From the NCBI RefSeq assembly GCF_014201335.1, contig NZ_JACHEB010000004.1, positions 1 through 64,000 on the forward strand: 64,000 nucleotides of DNA, read 5' to 3'. The position numbers and the translations under genes were made by a program. Of this stretch, positions 56,451-64,000 are shown piece after piece (positions within the stretch are counted from its first letter, which is position 1; the number at the start of each line of letters is the position of its first letter). This DNA comes from Tunturiibacter gelidiferens (GTDB lineage Bacteria; Acidobacteriota; Terriglobia; Terriglobales; Acidobacteriaceae). A model generated the notes under the pieces. The model worked only from the letters and a program-made list of their open reading frames with translations. It was not told where the DNA came from and made no database searches.

Positions 56451-56471
56451 CCCTGCGTTTACAACTGCGGA

Positions 56472-57356
56472 TTAATACCCCGCGTGATACAGCCCAAACA
56501 CGACCACCGACGCCACCAGGCAATAGATGCCGAACAGATACCAACGTCCCTCCTCCAGCCAACTGCTCAACCACCTCAGCGCCACCAGGCCAGCCAGAAA
56601 CGCGAACACAGCCCCAAGCAGTCCCATCACCATGCTTCCATGCAGATCGATCGTCGTACCCGCTGCCTGCGCCGCATGCGAGGCTTTGACCAACCGCATC
56701 ACCTCGCGCCCGACCGCAGGAGGCGTCAGCACCACCGCCAACGCAAAGCTGAACCGCTCCGCCCGCTCCTTGCTGGCACCGGCCAACATACCCGTCGAGA
56801 TGGTAGCTCCCGAACGAGAAAATCCACGAAACGGCAGGCACAAGCCTTGGATCGCACCGATCCATCCCGCCTGTCGCATTGTCACGCTGTCACCGTAGAC
56901 CTGCTCATGCGCGCCCATGCGCCGCTTCTCCATCAAGCCAGCAAGCAGAATCAGCAACCCGGCCGCAGCCAACGCGGGAGCAATCAAATCCAGCCGCCCA
57001 AACAGCAACTCGATCTCTCCCTTCGAAGCCCCTTTGAACGCCGTCTTCTCAATCGCCTTGACGATAACTTCACCAATCACGGCGGTCAGCAGCGAAGCCC
57101 AGATCAACCGTATCAAGAAGCGCTTGAAGGCATCGCCACTCGAAAAATAAGTCTTCTTCCACTGCTTCCAAAAGTAAACAATCACGGCGAACATCGTGCC
57201 CGTGTGCAGCATCACCAGTAGCAGCGTCATCTGTGGCGTCGTGGGGTCCAACCCCAACAGCTTTTCGGCAACCACAACGTGAGCAGAACTAGATACAGGC
57301 AACAACTCCGCAAGACCCTGCACAATGGCAAGGATGATGACATGAAGAATCGACAT
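56472..57356 (-). CDS. uppP: Undecaprenyl-diphosphatase (BacA/UppP)
   Basis: The enzyme recycles undecaprenyl diphosphate in the membrane for cell-wall synthesis and confers bacitracin tolerance when overproduced. The 294-residue polytopic protein has the two family motifs, GLAELLPVSSSAHV near the N-terminus and GFSRSGATISTGMLAG centrally. SSSAH replaces the more common SSSGH. Confidence 0.94.
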   Translation of the reverse strand: MSILHVIILAIVQGLAELLPVSSSAHVVVAEKLLGLDPTTPQMTLLLVMLHTGTMFAVIVYFWKQWKKTYFSSGDAFKRFLIRLIWASLLTAVIGEVIVKAIEKTAFKGASKGEIELLFGRLDLIAPALAAAGLLILLAGLMEKRRMGAHEQVYGDSVTMRQAGWIGAIQGLCLPFRGFSRSGATISTGMLAGASKERAERFSFALAVVLTPPAVGREVMRLVKASHAAQAAGTTIDLHGSMVMGLLGAVFAFLAGLVALRWLSSWLEEGRWYLFGIYCLVASVVVFGLYHAGY

Positions 57357-57438
57357 GACTCCATCCTAAAGGGTCAGCATGTGTAAACGGTAAATCGCTG
57401 GGCGGGTCTCGCCACAAATGTCCCGACAAAGATACCGT

Positions 57439-58479
57439 CTAGTCCCGGTCGCTCCCATAGATAGGGATCCCTTGCGACACTCTGAACGCCAGACTCTCAC
57501 CCCGCGCCGCAAACTCTGACTTTGGGTATCGGGACTTCAAGTCCATCGCGAGCGCCTGCATCCTCTTCGCCGCCTCGTCAGACTTCTTCTTATCCTCCTG
57601 TACCAGGTACATCGTCACCACCACACCCTGCCGGTACACCGCGTTGTATAAGGCCTCCGCCGCCTTTGGTCCATCCGCATACTGTTGTGCATACTTCACA
57701 TACAGCCCCGTCTCCATCTCTGGACACTTCGGCAGCCCCTGCCAATCTCCGCACAATTTGTTATCCAGCAGATCAAACGCCGCCCGCGCCGCAAACTCGC
57801 TCCCCGGATACACCTTCATCACCTTCTTCAACTCACCTTCGTAAATCTGCGGCCGCAGATAAGCCTCCTGCTCCTTCGCGCTCGGCAGCGTGCTGACATC
57901 CAACTTATCGAGCTGCCATCGAATGTCCGCCGCCCTCCATGCCGCCTCACCCGCCAGCGGCGAACTCGGAAAATATTCTGCCACCCGCTTATAAAGCAGA
58001 TGAGCCGAAGCAGCCGCCCCCTTGGGCGCGTGCGGTCGCTCTGCCTCGTCCTCAAAGTTCGCCGCCGATCCAAACAGAATCACATCTCCACTAGCCGTAG
58101 CCGGGCCTAGAATCCCCTTGTCCCTAATCCACCCTGACGCGGGCATAACATTCGCGTCTTCGCCGAATATCGGCTTACTGCTGTCATCCTCATTGGCAGC
58201 GTCATTGATATCGGTATTCGCGAACACCTTTACCCACGGCCCGCTGCGTTCCACAATCTGTATCTCGTGGCCCGGTGTTACCAGAGAAATCTTTTGCGCA
58301 TCTGCATCCGACGCGACATACACATTCGCATCATGCAGCACAGTCGCGATCGCCGTCCGATCATAGTCCTGACCCTTCCCCTTCTTCTGTCCCAATGCGG
58401 TGACGCCTGCCGTCAGCATCACCACCCCAACACTCAACGCCGCACATCGCCGAATAGAAAAAATCTGCATAGACCTCAT
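57439..58479 (-). CDS. Secreted SH3-like/tetratricopeptide-like protein
   Basis: The 346-residue precursor has a signal peptide (ALSVGVVMLTAGVTALG). An SH3-like stretch follows at about 45-125 (TAIATVLHDANVYVASDADAQKISLVTPGHEIQIVERSGPWVKVF). The helical C-terminal part has repeats like bacterial assembly-factor TPRs (YKRVAEYFPSSPLAGEAAWRAADI, YPGSEFAARAAFDLL). A start at 58470 is possible. Role unknown, perhaps envelope. Confidence 0.7.
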   Translation of the reverse strand: MRSMQIFSIRRCAALSVGVVMLTAGVTALGQKKGKGQDYDRTAIATVLHDANVYVASDADAQKISLVTPGHEIQIVERSGPWVKVFANTDINDAANEDDSSKPIFGEDANVMPASGWIRDKGILGPATASGDVILFGSAANFEDEAERPHAPKGAAASAHLLYKRVAEYFPSSPLAGEAAWRAADIRWQLDKLDVSTLPSAKEQEAYLRPQIYEGELKKVMKVYPGSEFAARAAFDLLDNKLCGDWQGLPKCPEMETGLYVKYAQQYADGPKAAEALYNAVYRQGVVVTMYLVQEDKKKSDEAAKRMQALAMDLKSRYPKSEFAARGESLAFRVSQGIPIYGSDRD

Positions 58480-58649
58480 TTAGACGCCGCCATAGTTTGC
58501 CGGGCAGCAAGACAGCGTCCAGTCTAAACTTTGCCCCGCCGTTACGAACCAATATCGCCACCGACTTCTCGAAGACTGCTTCACTATCCCCATATGCATC
58601 AAATCCATAGACTAAAGAAAGCAGCAGCTAAGAAGAACGCCCCCGCTTT

Positions 58650-59834
58650 ATGACACTGCAAACAGAAGACTATTCGAGCCTGAAGCGAAGGTTGATCCTT
58701 CGCGACTCCCTGACCTTCCTCAGTCTTGTGCTCATCACCGTAGTCCTGTTTCTCATCACCTTCTTCCTCTTTCGATCCTTCGCGTCCCACCGCCTGGAAC
58801 TCGGTCAGCGCTGGTCCGCTCGAGGCCAGGCCGCCATCAACTCCAGCCATCCCGACCAGGCCATCGTCGCTCTCCGCACCGCACTCTCGTATGTCCCCGG
58901 CCAGCGTTCCTACGAGCTTCTCCTAGCCCAGGCCCTCGGCGACGCCGGCTACACCGAAGAGTCCTACAACTACTTCCTCGGCCTCTGGGAGACCGAACCC
59001 GGCAACGGCTTTATCAATCTGCGTCTCGCGCATCTCGCTGCAAAGAAGAGCGATGTTCAGACCGCCGTCAACTACTACCGCGCCTCCATCTATGGCACCT
59101 GGGAGGGAGATGGCGTTCTCCGACGCCGTGACGTCCGCCTCGAACTCGCCCAATACCTCATCGCCCATCACGAACTCAGCAACGCCCGCACCGAGCTCCT
59201 CATCGCCGGAGGCAACGCTCCCGATGACGTCCCCGTCTCCCTAACCATCGCGCAGCTACTGGAGCAAGCCAACGCTCCCCACGATGCCCTGAACTACTAT
59301 CACAAGGTCCTCGCGTTGGAGCCGAAAAACCCCACGGCGCTCGAATCTGCCGCGCGCCTCGAATACGACTCCGGCCACTTCGACGATGCCCACCGCCTCA
59401 TGGAGCAGGCCATGCACGAACGCGAGGCCGCTACCTCCAACCAGGAAACAATCTACCCCAGCGACAAGGAAATGCTCGACGAATCCACGCGAATCTTCGC
59501 CCTCGCACCTCTGAAGAAGCTCCCAAACAACGAGCGTGTCACGCGTATCCTCCAAGCCCGCGCTTTGGCAAAGAAACGCTTCGACGCCTGTAGCGCTCAA
59601 GTCTCCACCGCCAGCGGCCTCCCAACGCCGTTGCAGGATCTCACCACAAAATGGGGGAGCAAAGACGCCACCAGCAACCGCGTCGTTCTCCTCAACGATC
59701 CCACCCAGCAGGATGCAACCATGCAGCTAGTCTTCGATACCGAAACCCAAACCAGCAAGATCTGCGGCGCACCCACCGGAGACGACGCCCTTCTCCTGCA
59801 ACTCGCTAAATTCCCCAAAGCGATGGAGCCCTAA
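58650..59834 (+). CDS. Membrane-anchored TPR protein
   Basis: The 394-residue protein has one membrane segment near residues 20-40 (LTFLSLVLITVVLFLITFFLF) and tetratricopeptide repeats (GQAAINSSHPDQAIVALRTALSYVPG, AHDALNYYHKVLALEP-like). It probably holds partner proteins at the membrane. The gene ends 6 nt before the ClC gene, so they are co-transcribed. Confidence 0.85.
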   Translation: MTLQTEDYSSLKRRLILRDSLTFLSLVLITVVLFLITFFLFRSFASHRLELGQRWSARGQAAINSSHPDQAIVALRTALSYVPGQRSYELLLAQALGDAGYTEESYNYFLGLWETEPGNGFINLRLAHLAAKKSDVQTAVNYYRASIYGTWEGDGVLRRRDVRLELAQYLIAHHELSNARTELLIAGGNAPDDVPVSLTIAQLLEQANAPHDALNYYHKVLALEPKNPTALESAARLEYDSGHFDDAHRLMEQAMHEREAATSNQETIYPSDKEMLDESTRIFALAPLKKLPNNERVTRILQARALAKKRFDACSAQVSTASGLPTPLQDLTTKWGSKDATSNRVVLLNDPTQQDATMQLVFDTETQTSKICGAPTGDDALLLQLAKFPKAMEP

Positions 59835-59840
59835 GCGAAG

Positions 59841-61649
59841 ATGGAAACCAATCCCACCATCGTAGAGACCGAACCAGTGGCAGCATCAACCCCCCGCGAG
59901 GATATGATCGCCCGCATCGCTCCCGGCCGAGAGGAGCGTGTCTTCCTCGTCCTATCCATCTTCATCGGCGTGATCTCCGGCCTGCTCGTCGTCTCCTTCC
60001 GCATGGCCATCGAGTGGCTCAGCGTCCTTCTCCTCGGCTCCTCTCCCAACCCGCACCAGCCGCGCCTGCTCTACATCCCTGCCGCCGCAGGCTTAGTCAT
60101 CGCCCTCTTCACCCGCTACGTCTTCCCCAATGTCCGAGGCAGCGGAATCAACCAGACCAAGGCCGCCCTCTACATCAACAACGGCTACATCTCCTTCCGC
60201 ACCGTCATCGGCAAATTTCTCCTCTCTGCCCTCGCCATCGGCAGTGGCCACTCTCTCGGCCCCGAAGACCCCTCCCTCCAGATCGGAGCCGGCGTCGCCT
60301 CCCTCATCAGCCGTCGCTTCGGCATGTCGAAAGAAAGGCTCCGCATCTTCGCTCCCATCGGAGCCGCCGCCGGACTCGCCGCCGCCTTCAACGCTCCCAT
60401 TTCAGCCATCCTCTTTGTCATCGAAGAGGTCATCGGCCAATGGAGCGCCGCCGTCCTCGGCTCCATCGTTCTCTCCGCCGTCGCCAGCGTCGTCGTCGCC
60501 CGCTCCTTCTGGGGCACGCAGCCCATGTTCCGCATTCCGGTCGTCGACCTCCGCGACTCACGCGAACTCCTCGCCTACGCCGCCCTCGGAGTCGTCGGCG
60601 GCTTCGCCTCTCTTCTCTTCGCCCGCTGCCTCAGCTACCTTCGCCCCAAACTCCGCAGCCAACCACAGTGGTCACAGCTTCTCCAGCCCGCCGCAGCCGG
60701 ACTCCTCGTCGGAGCCATTGGCTACTTCGGACTAGTCCAGGTCATGGGCGCCGGTTACGAAGCCATCGATCAGGCCATGCATGCCCAGTTCGCCTGGAAG
60801 ATGCTCCTCCTCCTCGCGCTCTTCAAAATCATCGCCACCACCCTCTCCTTCTCAAGTGGCACCCCCGGTGGAATGTTTGCCCCCACGCTCTTCATCGGAG
60901 CTATGCTCGGCGCCGCAGTAGGCACCTTCGAAAAAATCTACTTCCCGCACCTCACCGGCACCATCGGCTCTTACGCGTTGGTCGGAATGGGCGTCCTCTT
61001 CGCCGCATTCCTTCGCGCCCCTCTCACCTCCGTCTTCATGGTGCTCGAGGTCAGCGGCAACTACTCCATCGTCCTGCCGGTCATTCTCGCCAACGCCATC
61101 GCCTACCTCATCTCCCGCACCCTCCAGCCCGTCCCTATCCTCGAGCAGTTCACCCACCAGGACGGCCTCGACCTCCCATCCATGGAAGAGCTTCGCGAAG
61201 AGAGCAACCTCCACCTCGAAGACGCCATGCAGCCCGTTACAGTCCCCGTTCTTCAGGGTAGCGAAACCATCGCCGACACGCTGCTCTCGCTCGCCCAGTA
61301 CGAGGACCTCAAATCCATCCCCGTCATCCTCGTCCACTGCCTCGATGGCCTCTGGTATGCCGCAAAGAGAGAAGAGCTCGAAGCCCTGGGGGAAATGATA
61401 GACAACGCCGCATCACAGATCGAGCCAAACTCCGAAAAAGTACTCGGTGAGTCCGCCACCCTAGCCGAACATCTCGGCCCCGAACGCACTCCCATCCTCT
61501 TCCCGGATCTGCCCCTCTCAAGCGCCCTGCCGCACTTCCAGCGCTGGCCGCTCCTTCCCATCACCAACCGCGCCATGCGCGGCTCCCTCGAAGGCACAAT
61601 CACGCTGCAGGAAGTCCTAAACCGCTACCAAAAACATAATCAGCATTGA
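59841..61649 (+). CDS. ClC-family chloride channel/antiporter with CBS domains
   Basis: The 602-residue protein has a ClC core. The anion-site motifs are GSGIN at 100-104, GPEDPSLQIGAG with E142 at the place of the gating glutamate, and GTPGGMFAPTLFIGAMLGAAVG. The C-terminal ~190 residues look like two CBS domains (QPVTVPVLQGSETIADTL, then PLSSALPHFQRWPLLPITN). It may be a Cl-/H+ exchanger used in acid resistance. The transport type is not settled by the sequence seen. Confidence 0.92.
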   Translation: METNPTIVETEPVAASTPREDMIARIAPGREERVFLVLSIFIGVISGLLVVSFRMAIEWLSVLLLGSSPNPHQPRLLYIPAAAGLVIALFTRYVFPNVRGSGINQTKAALYINNGYISFRTVIGKFLLSALAIGSGHSLGPEDPSLQIGAGVASLISRRFGMSKERLRIFAPIGAAAGLAAAFNAPISAILFVIEEVIGQWSAAVLGSIVLSAVASVVVARSFWGTQPMFRIPVVDLRDSRELLAYAALGVVGGFASLLFARCLSYLRPKLRSQPQWSQLLQPAAAGLLVGAIGYFGLVQVMGAGYEAIDQAMHAQFAWKMLLLLALFKIIATTLSFSSGTPGGMFAPTLFIGAMLGAAVGTFEKIYFPHLTGTIGSYALVGMGVLFAAFLRAPLTSVFMVLEVSGNYSIVLPVILANAIAYLISRTLQPVPILEQFTHQDGLDLPSMEELREESNLHLEDAMQPVTVPVLQGSETIADTLLSLAQYEDLKSIPVILVHCLDGLWYAAKREELEALGEMIDNAASQIEPNSEKVLGESATLAEHLGPERTPILFPDLPLSSALPHFQRWPLLPITNRAMRGSLEGTITLQEVLNRYQKHNQH

Positions 61650-61682
61650 TCCCGACCAACGGGAGGACCAATCGGTAGGCAA

Positions 61683-61726
61683 GTCACGAAGTGACCGCCC
61701 CGCGCAGCGGGCCCGTCCGGCAGGAC
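61683..61726. repeat. Three consecutive small inverted repeats
   Basis: GTCAC-GAA-GTGAC (61683-61695), CCCGC-GCA-GCGGG (61699-61711) and GTCC-GGCA-GGAC (61715-61726) stand in a row between the convergent ClC and ilvA genes. They look like a REP-type intergenic element. No other copy was seen in the window. Confidence 0.4.
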
Positions 61727-62751
61727 TAAGCCTTCGCGACTAACTCCGTCTCCAACTGCTTCCGCAGCTCCGGCTCCAGGTTTCCTCCACTAAGAATCAC
61801 CGCAACCTTCCGAACCTTCGGCAACTCCTCCGCATGAAACAGCGCCGCAGCCAGCGTCACCGCTCCACTAGGCTCCGGCACCAGCTTGGTAGCACCCAAC
61901 ATCACGCGCATCGCAGTCAGTATCTCGCCCTCCGACACCGTCACAATCCCATCCGCAAACTTCATCACGTGCGCGAAGTTCAACACCCCCATACTCTGCG
62001 TGCGCAACCCATCCCCAATCGTCCGCGCAGTATCAGCCGCAGGCCACTCTACCAGTGTCTTCGAGTAGAAACTCTCCTTAGCATCCGCCGCCAACTCAGG
62101 CTCCGCACCCCAAACCTGCACCCCAGCACTCACCAATCCCGCCTGCGCCGCCAGCTTCACCGAAGTAGCCGTCCCACTCAGCAACCCGCCACCGCTCACA
62201 GGCGAGATCACTAGCTCAACTCCCGGCAGCTGTTCCACAATCTCCAACCCACACGTAGCCTGCCCGGCGATAATCTGCGGCGCATCATAAGGAGGAATCA
62301 TCGCGTACCCAAACTTCGCTACCAACTCCTCCGCCTTCAACCTCCGCTCCGACGAAGCCGGCCCCACCTCAACAATCTCCGCGCCCAGAGCCCGTGTAGC
62401 TGCCTTCTTCACCTCCGGAGCATTCCTCGGCATCACAATCACTGCCTTCGCCCCCAGTGCCCGCGCCGCATACGCCACCCCCTGCGCATGGTTTCCACTT
62501 GAGTAAGTGATCACCCCGTGCCGCAACTCCTCCGGCGACAACTGCGCCACCATGTTGTAAGCCCCACGCAGCTTGAAGCTCCCAATCGGCTGCTCACTCT
62601 CCGCTTTGATATAGAGATCAAACTGCGGCTCCGGAAATTTTTCCATCCGCAACCGAGCCCGCTCCACGCGATACAGCGGTGTCCTCACCGCAACCCCGGC
62701 AATCCGCTCCTTCGCTGCCCGAATCTCCTCCAACGTCACAAACTCGCTCAT
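61726..62751 (-). CDS. ilvA: Threonine dehydratase (ammonia-lyase)
   Basis: PLP-dependent conversion of threonine to 2-oxobutyrate. Start at ATG 62751 (341 residues, MSEFVTLEEIRAAKERIAG) with AAGGAG upstream. K60 in GSFKLRG binds PLP, with SSGNHAQGVAY and SGGGLLSG as substrate and phosphate loops. It lacks the C-terminal ACT-like regulatory domain of biosynthetic IlvA, so it is closer to the short catabolic TdcB type. A serine/threonine racemase or dehydratase of the same fold is possible. Confidence 0.9.
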   Translation of the reverse strand: MSEFVTLEEIRAAKERIAGVAVRTPLYRVERARLRMEKFPEPQFDLYIKAESEQPIGSFKLRGAYNMVAQLSPEELRHGVITYSSGNHAQGVAYAARALGAKAVIVMPRNAPEVKKAATRALGAEIVEVGPASSERRLKAEELVAKFGYAMIPPYDAPQIIAGQATCGLEIVEQLPGVELVISPVSGGGLLSGTATSVKLAAQAGLVSAGVQVWGAEPELAADAKESFYSKTLVEWPAADTARTIGDGLRTQSMGVLNFAHVMKFADGIVTVSEGEILTAMRVMLGATKLVPEPSGAVTLAAALFHAEELPKVRKVAVILSGGNLEPELRKQLETELVAKA

Positions 62752-62863
62752 CCGCCCAAATCTCCTTACAGCTCCTGCCGCAAGGATAATAATAAGCGTC
62801 TGCCGCGTAGTAAGTAGAAGGGAGCACCTGACAAACACGGCGAATCACCCTCGAACAAAGTCA

Positions 62864-64000
62864 CTAGAACACCCGCCCCAAGCCGAAGAACCACTTGCGG
62901 TGATCGCTATCCCCGATACTCGCTCCACCATAAAACGGCCCCAGCAGAGTCTTGATCACAATCGCGCCCGAGATATCGTTCGGCAGCGTCGGCGTTCCCG
63001 CAGCCCCGCCCCACACCTTCCCGATCTCATAGAACCCGGCAGCATAAATAGACTCCCCAATCACCGGATTCAGCTTCGCCAGACGGTAGAGATAACCGGT
63101 TTGCCCCAGAAAATAATCGTTCCCCAGCAGCTCTCCGCTGTCATACGCACTCAACCGCAACGCGCCGCCGAGCGAAAATCCCGCAAGCCCAAGATTCGTA
63201 GCGCCAAAACTCGTTCCCCCAGACATCGTGCCGAAGATAATTCCTTTCTCGCCCACGGGAATAAAGTGCGCTGCTCTCGAATCCCACTGCGAGTACCCAC
63301 CCTCGCTAAACGGGCTCTGCGTCGAGTAGATGTACTTCGTCAAAAACTCTGTCCCTCTCGTTGGGACCTGCACATTGTCCTGCCCCAGGTACTGAAAACG
63401 CACATTACTCACAAACGGCGTCAGGTGAAAGACCTGCTCGATCGGCTGTCCCACCCGAAGCGTTTCTCCATACCACTGGTAGTCTTCCCCCATCCTCAAC
63501 TCGGCCTTCGAGCTGAACCGATACCCAAGATCCACCCCAAAACCATTCCGGTTCTCGGTGTACTGCGAGAGCTCCTGGCTCCCCGAATAGAACGACGTGA
63601 TGGTGTGGGAGTAGTACGCTCGTGGTGCGACAAAATACCGCTTCCCCACAACCAGCGGCTGATACAACTCCCCGCCAACTCCTGCCGCCTGCCCAATCGA
63701 GGCATCTATCCTTACCTCAGACCCCGGCCCCGTCAGCCCAAAGAACGTTGCGCGTCCGCCCAACCCAAGTTGAATATCATTCGCATCATTGGATGAAAGC
63801 GTCGGCCCTACATTCAAAAACGGAGGTCCATAGTTCGTCAGCCTCGGCCGCACCAGCAGCCCCGTCTGATCGTTCTCATCAATCATGTTGTAGCTGATGC
63901 TCGAGTAAGTTCTCGTCCCTTGCAGGTCCGCAATCGTCTCGTCAATCTTCTGTGAGTCAATCGGCTTTCCCACGTACTTGGCAAACTCATTCGCAACTTC
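62864..64000 (-). CDS. Outer-membrane beta-barrel (BamA/patatin-associated type), C-terminal part
   Basis: The gene continues beyond the window. The visible 378 residues begin with a POTRA-like strand-helix (GKPIDSQKIDETIADLQGTRTYSSISYNMI). A surface-antigen barrel follows, with many alternating strands and the C-terminal aromatic residue (FFGLGRVF). This layout matches patatin-like phospholipases of the PlpD type fused to a BamA-like barrel, or other two-partner proteins. The N-terminal domain is needed to decide. Confidence 0.75.
   Translation of the reverse strand, partial: EVANEFAKYVGKPIDSQKIDETIADLQGTRTYSSISYNMIDENDQTGLLVRPRLTNYGPPFLNVGPTLSSNDANDIQLGLGGRATFFGLTGPGSEVRIDASIGQAAGVGGELYQPLVVGKRYFVAPRAYYSHTITSFYSGSQELSQYTENRNGFGVDLGYRFSSKAELRMGEDYQWYGETLRVGQPIEQVFHLTPFVSNVRFQYLGQDNVQVPTRGTEFLTKYIYSTQSPFSEGGYSQWDSRAAHFIPVGEKGIIFGTMSGGTSFGATNLGLAGFSLGGALRLSAYDSGELLGNDYFLGQTGYLYRLAKLNPVIGESIYAAGFYEIGKVWGGAAGTPTLPNDISGAIVIKTLLGPFYGGASIGDSDHRKWFFGLGRVF

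Noticed and set aside
60014..61261. 415-codon Arg/Pro-rich reading inside the ClC gene
   Set aside because: It is a plus-strand overlap in another frame with shadow-like composition.

Overview
The window is 64 kb of a bacterial chromosome with moderately high GC, full operons and no mobile elements. The gene content suggests an acidobacterium of the Acidobacteriaceae/Terriglobia type. The grounds are a complete S10-spc-alpha ribosomal cluster with alanine/lysine-rich tails, a large FG-GAP/VCBS surface protein with Ig-like domains, DUF2339/DUF3999 and DUF481 proteins, a YpdA-type thiol reductase, and several secreted proteins I cannot name. This placement is inference from content, not from a database comparison.

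Positions 1-18,590 (+ strand) hold the translation/transcription supercluster, in the order tuf (3' end), rpsJ, rplC, rplD, rplW, rplB, rpsS, rplV, rpsC, rplP, rpmC, rpsQ, rplN, rplX, rplE, rpsN, rpsH, rplF, rplR, rpsE, rpmD, rplO, secY, adk, map, infA, rpmJ, rpsM, rpsK, a DUF1272 zinc protein, rpsD, rpoA and rplQ. Gene order is classical, but many spacers are 70-190 nt. Two of them (rplF-rplR and rpoA-rplQ) contain strong stem-loops without a U-tract. The rpmJ-rpsM spacer is also highly folded, where other bacteria have the S4-binding leader. A terminator follows rplQ.

Positions 18,660-30,000 are a mosaic of housekeeping genes: a GAF-PAS-GGDEF diguanylate cyclase, a conserved unknown gene plus a lactonase-like beta-propeller, a zinc alcohol dehydrogenase, acyP-apt, efp (with Asn where the modified Lys/Arg normally sits), a secreted FecR-like protein, trpG, an AsmA-like protein and trpE.

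Positions 30,000-43,500 carry glutamate dehydrogenase, the VCBS/Ig-like protein, pgsA, a tiny membrane protein, class I fumarase, a small outer-membrane protein, a membrane-anchored cytochrome c, a DUF481 protein, a solitary GvpL/F-family gene and an OmpA-family protein with a coiled-coil stretch.

Positions 43,500-64,000 carry a quinone-oxidoreductase-like dehydrogenase, an ABC-2 exporter pair, a REC-Hpt/response regulator/YpdA operon with no kinase nearby, DUF2339-DUF3999, ftsK, a DUF2383 protein, a DoxX-like protein, uppP, a secreted SH3-like/TPR-like protein, a TPR protein followed by a ClC channel, threonine dehydratase, and the 3' part of an outer-membrane barrel gene that runs off the window. 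I found no tRNA, rRNA, CRISPR array, IS element or phage gene.
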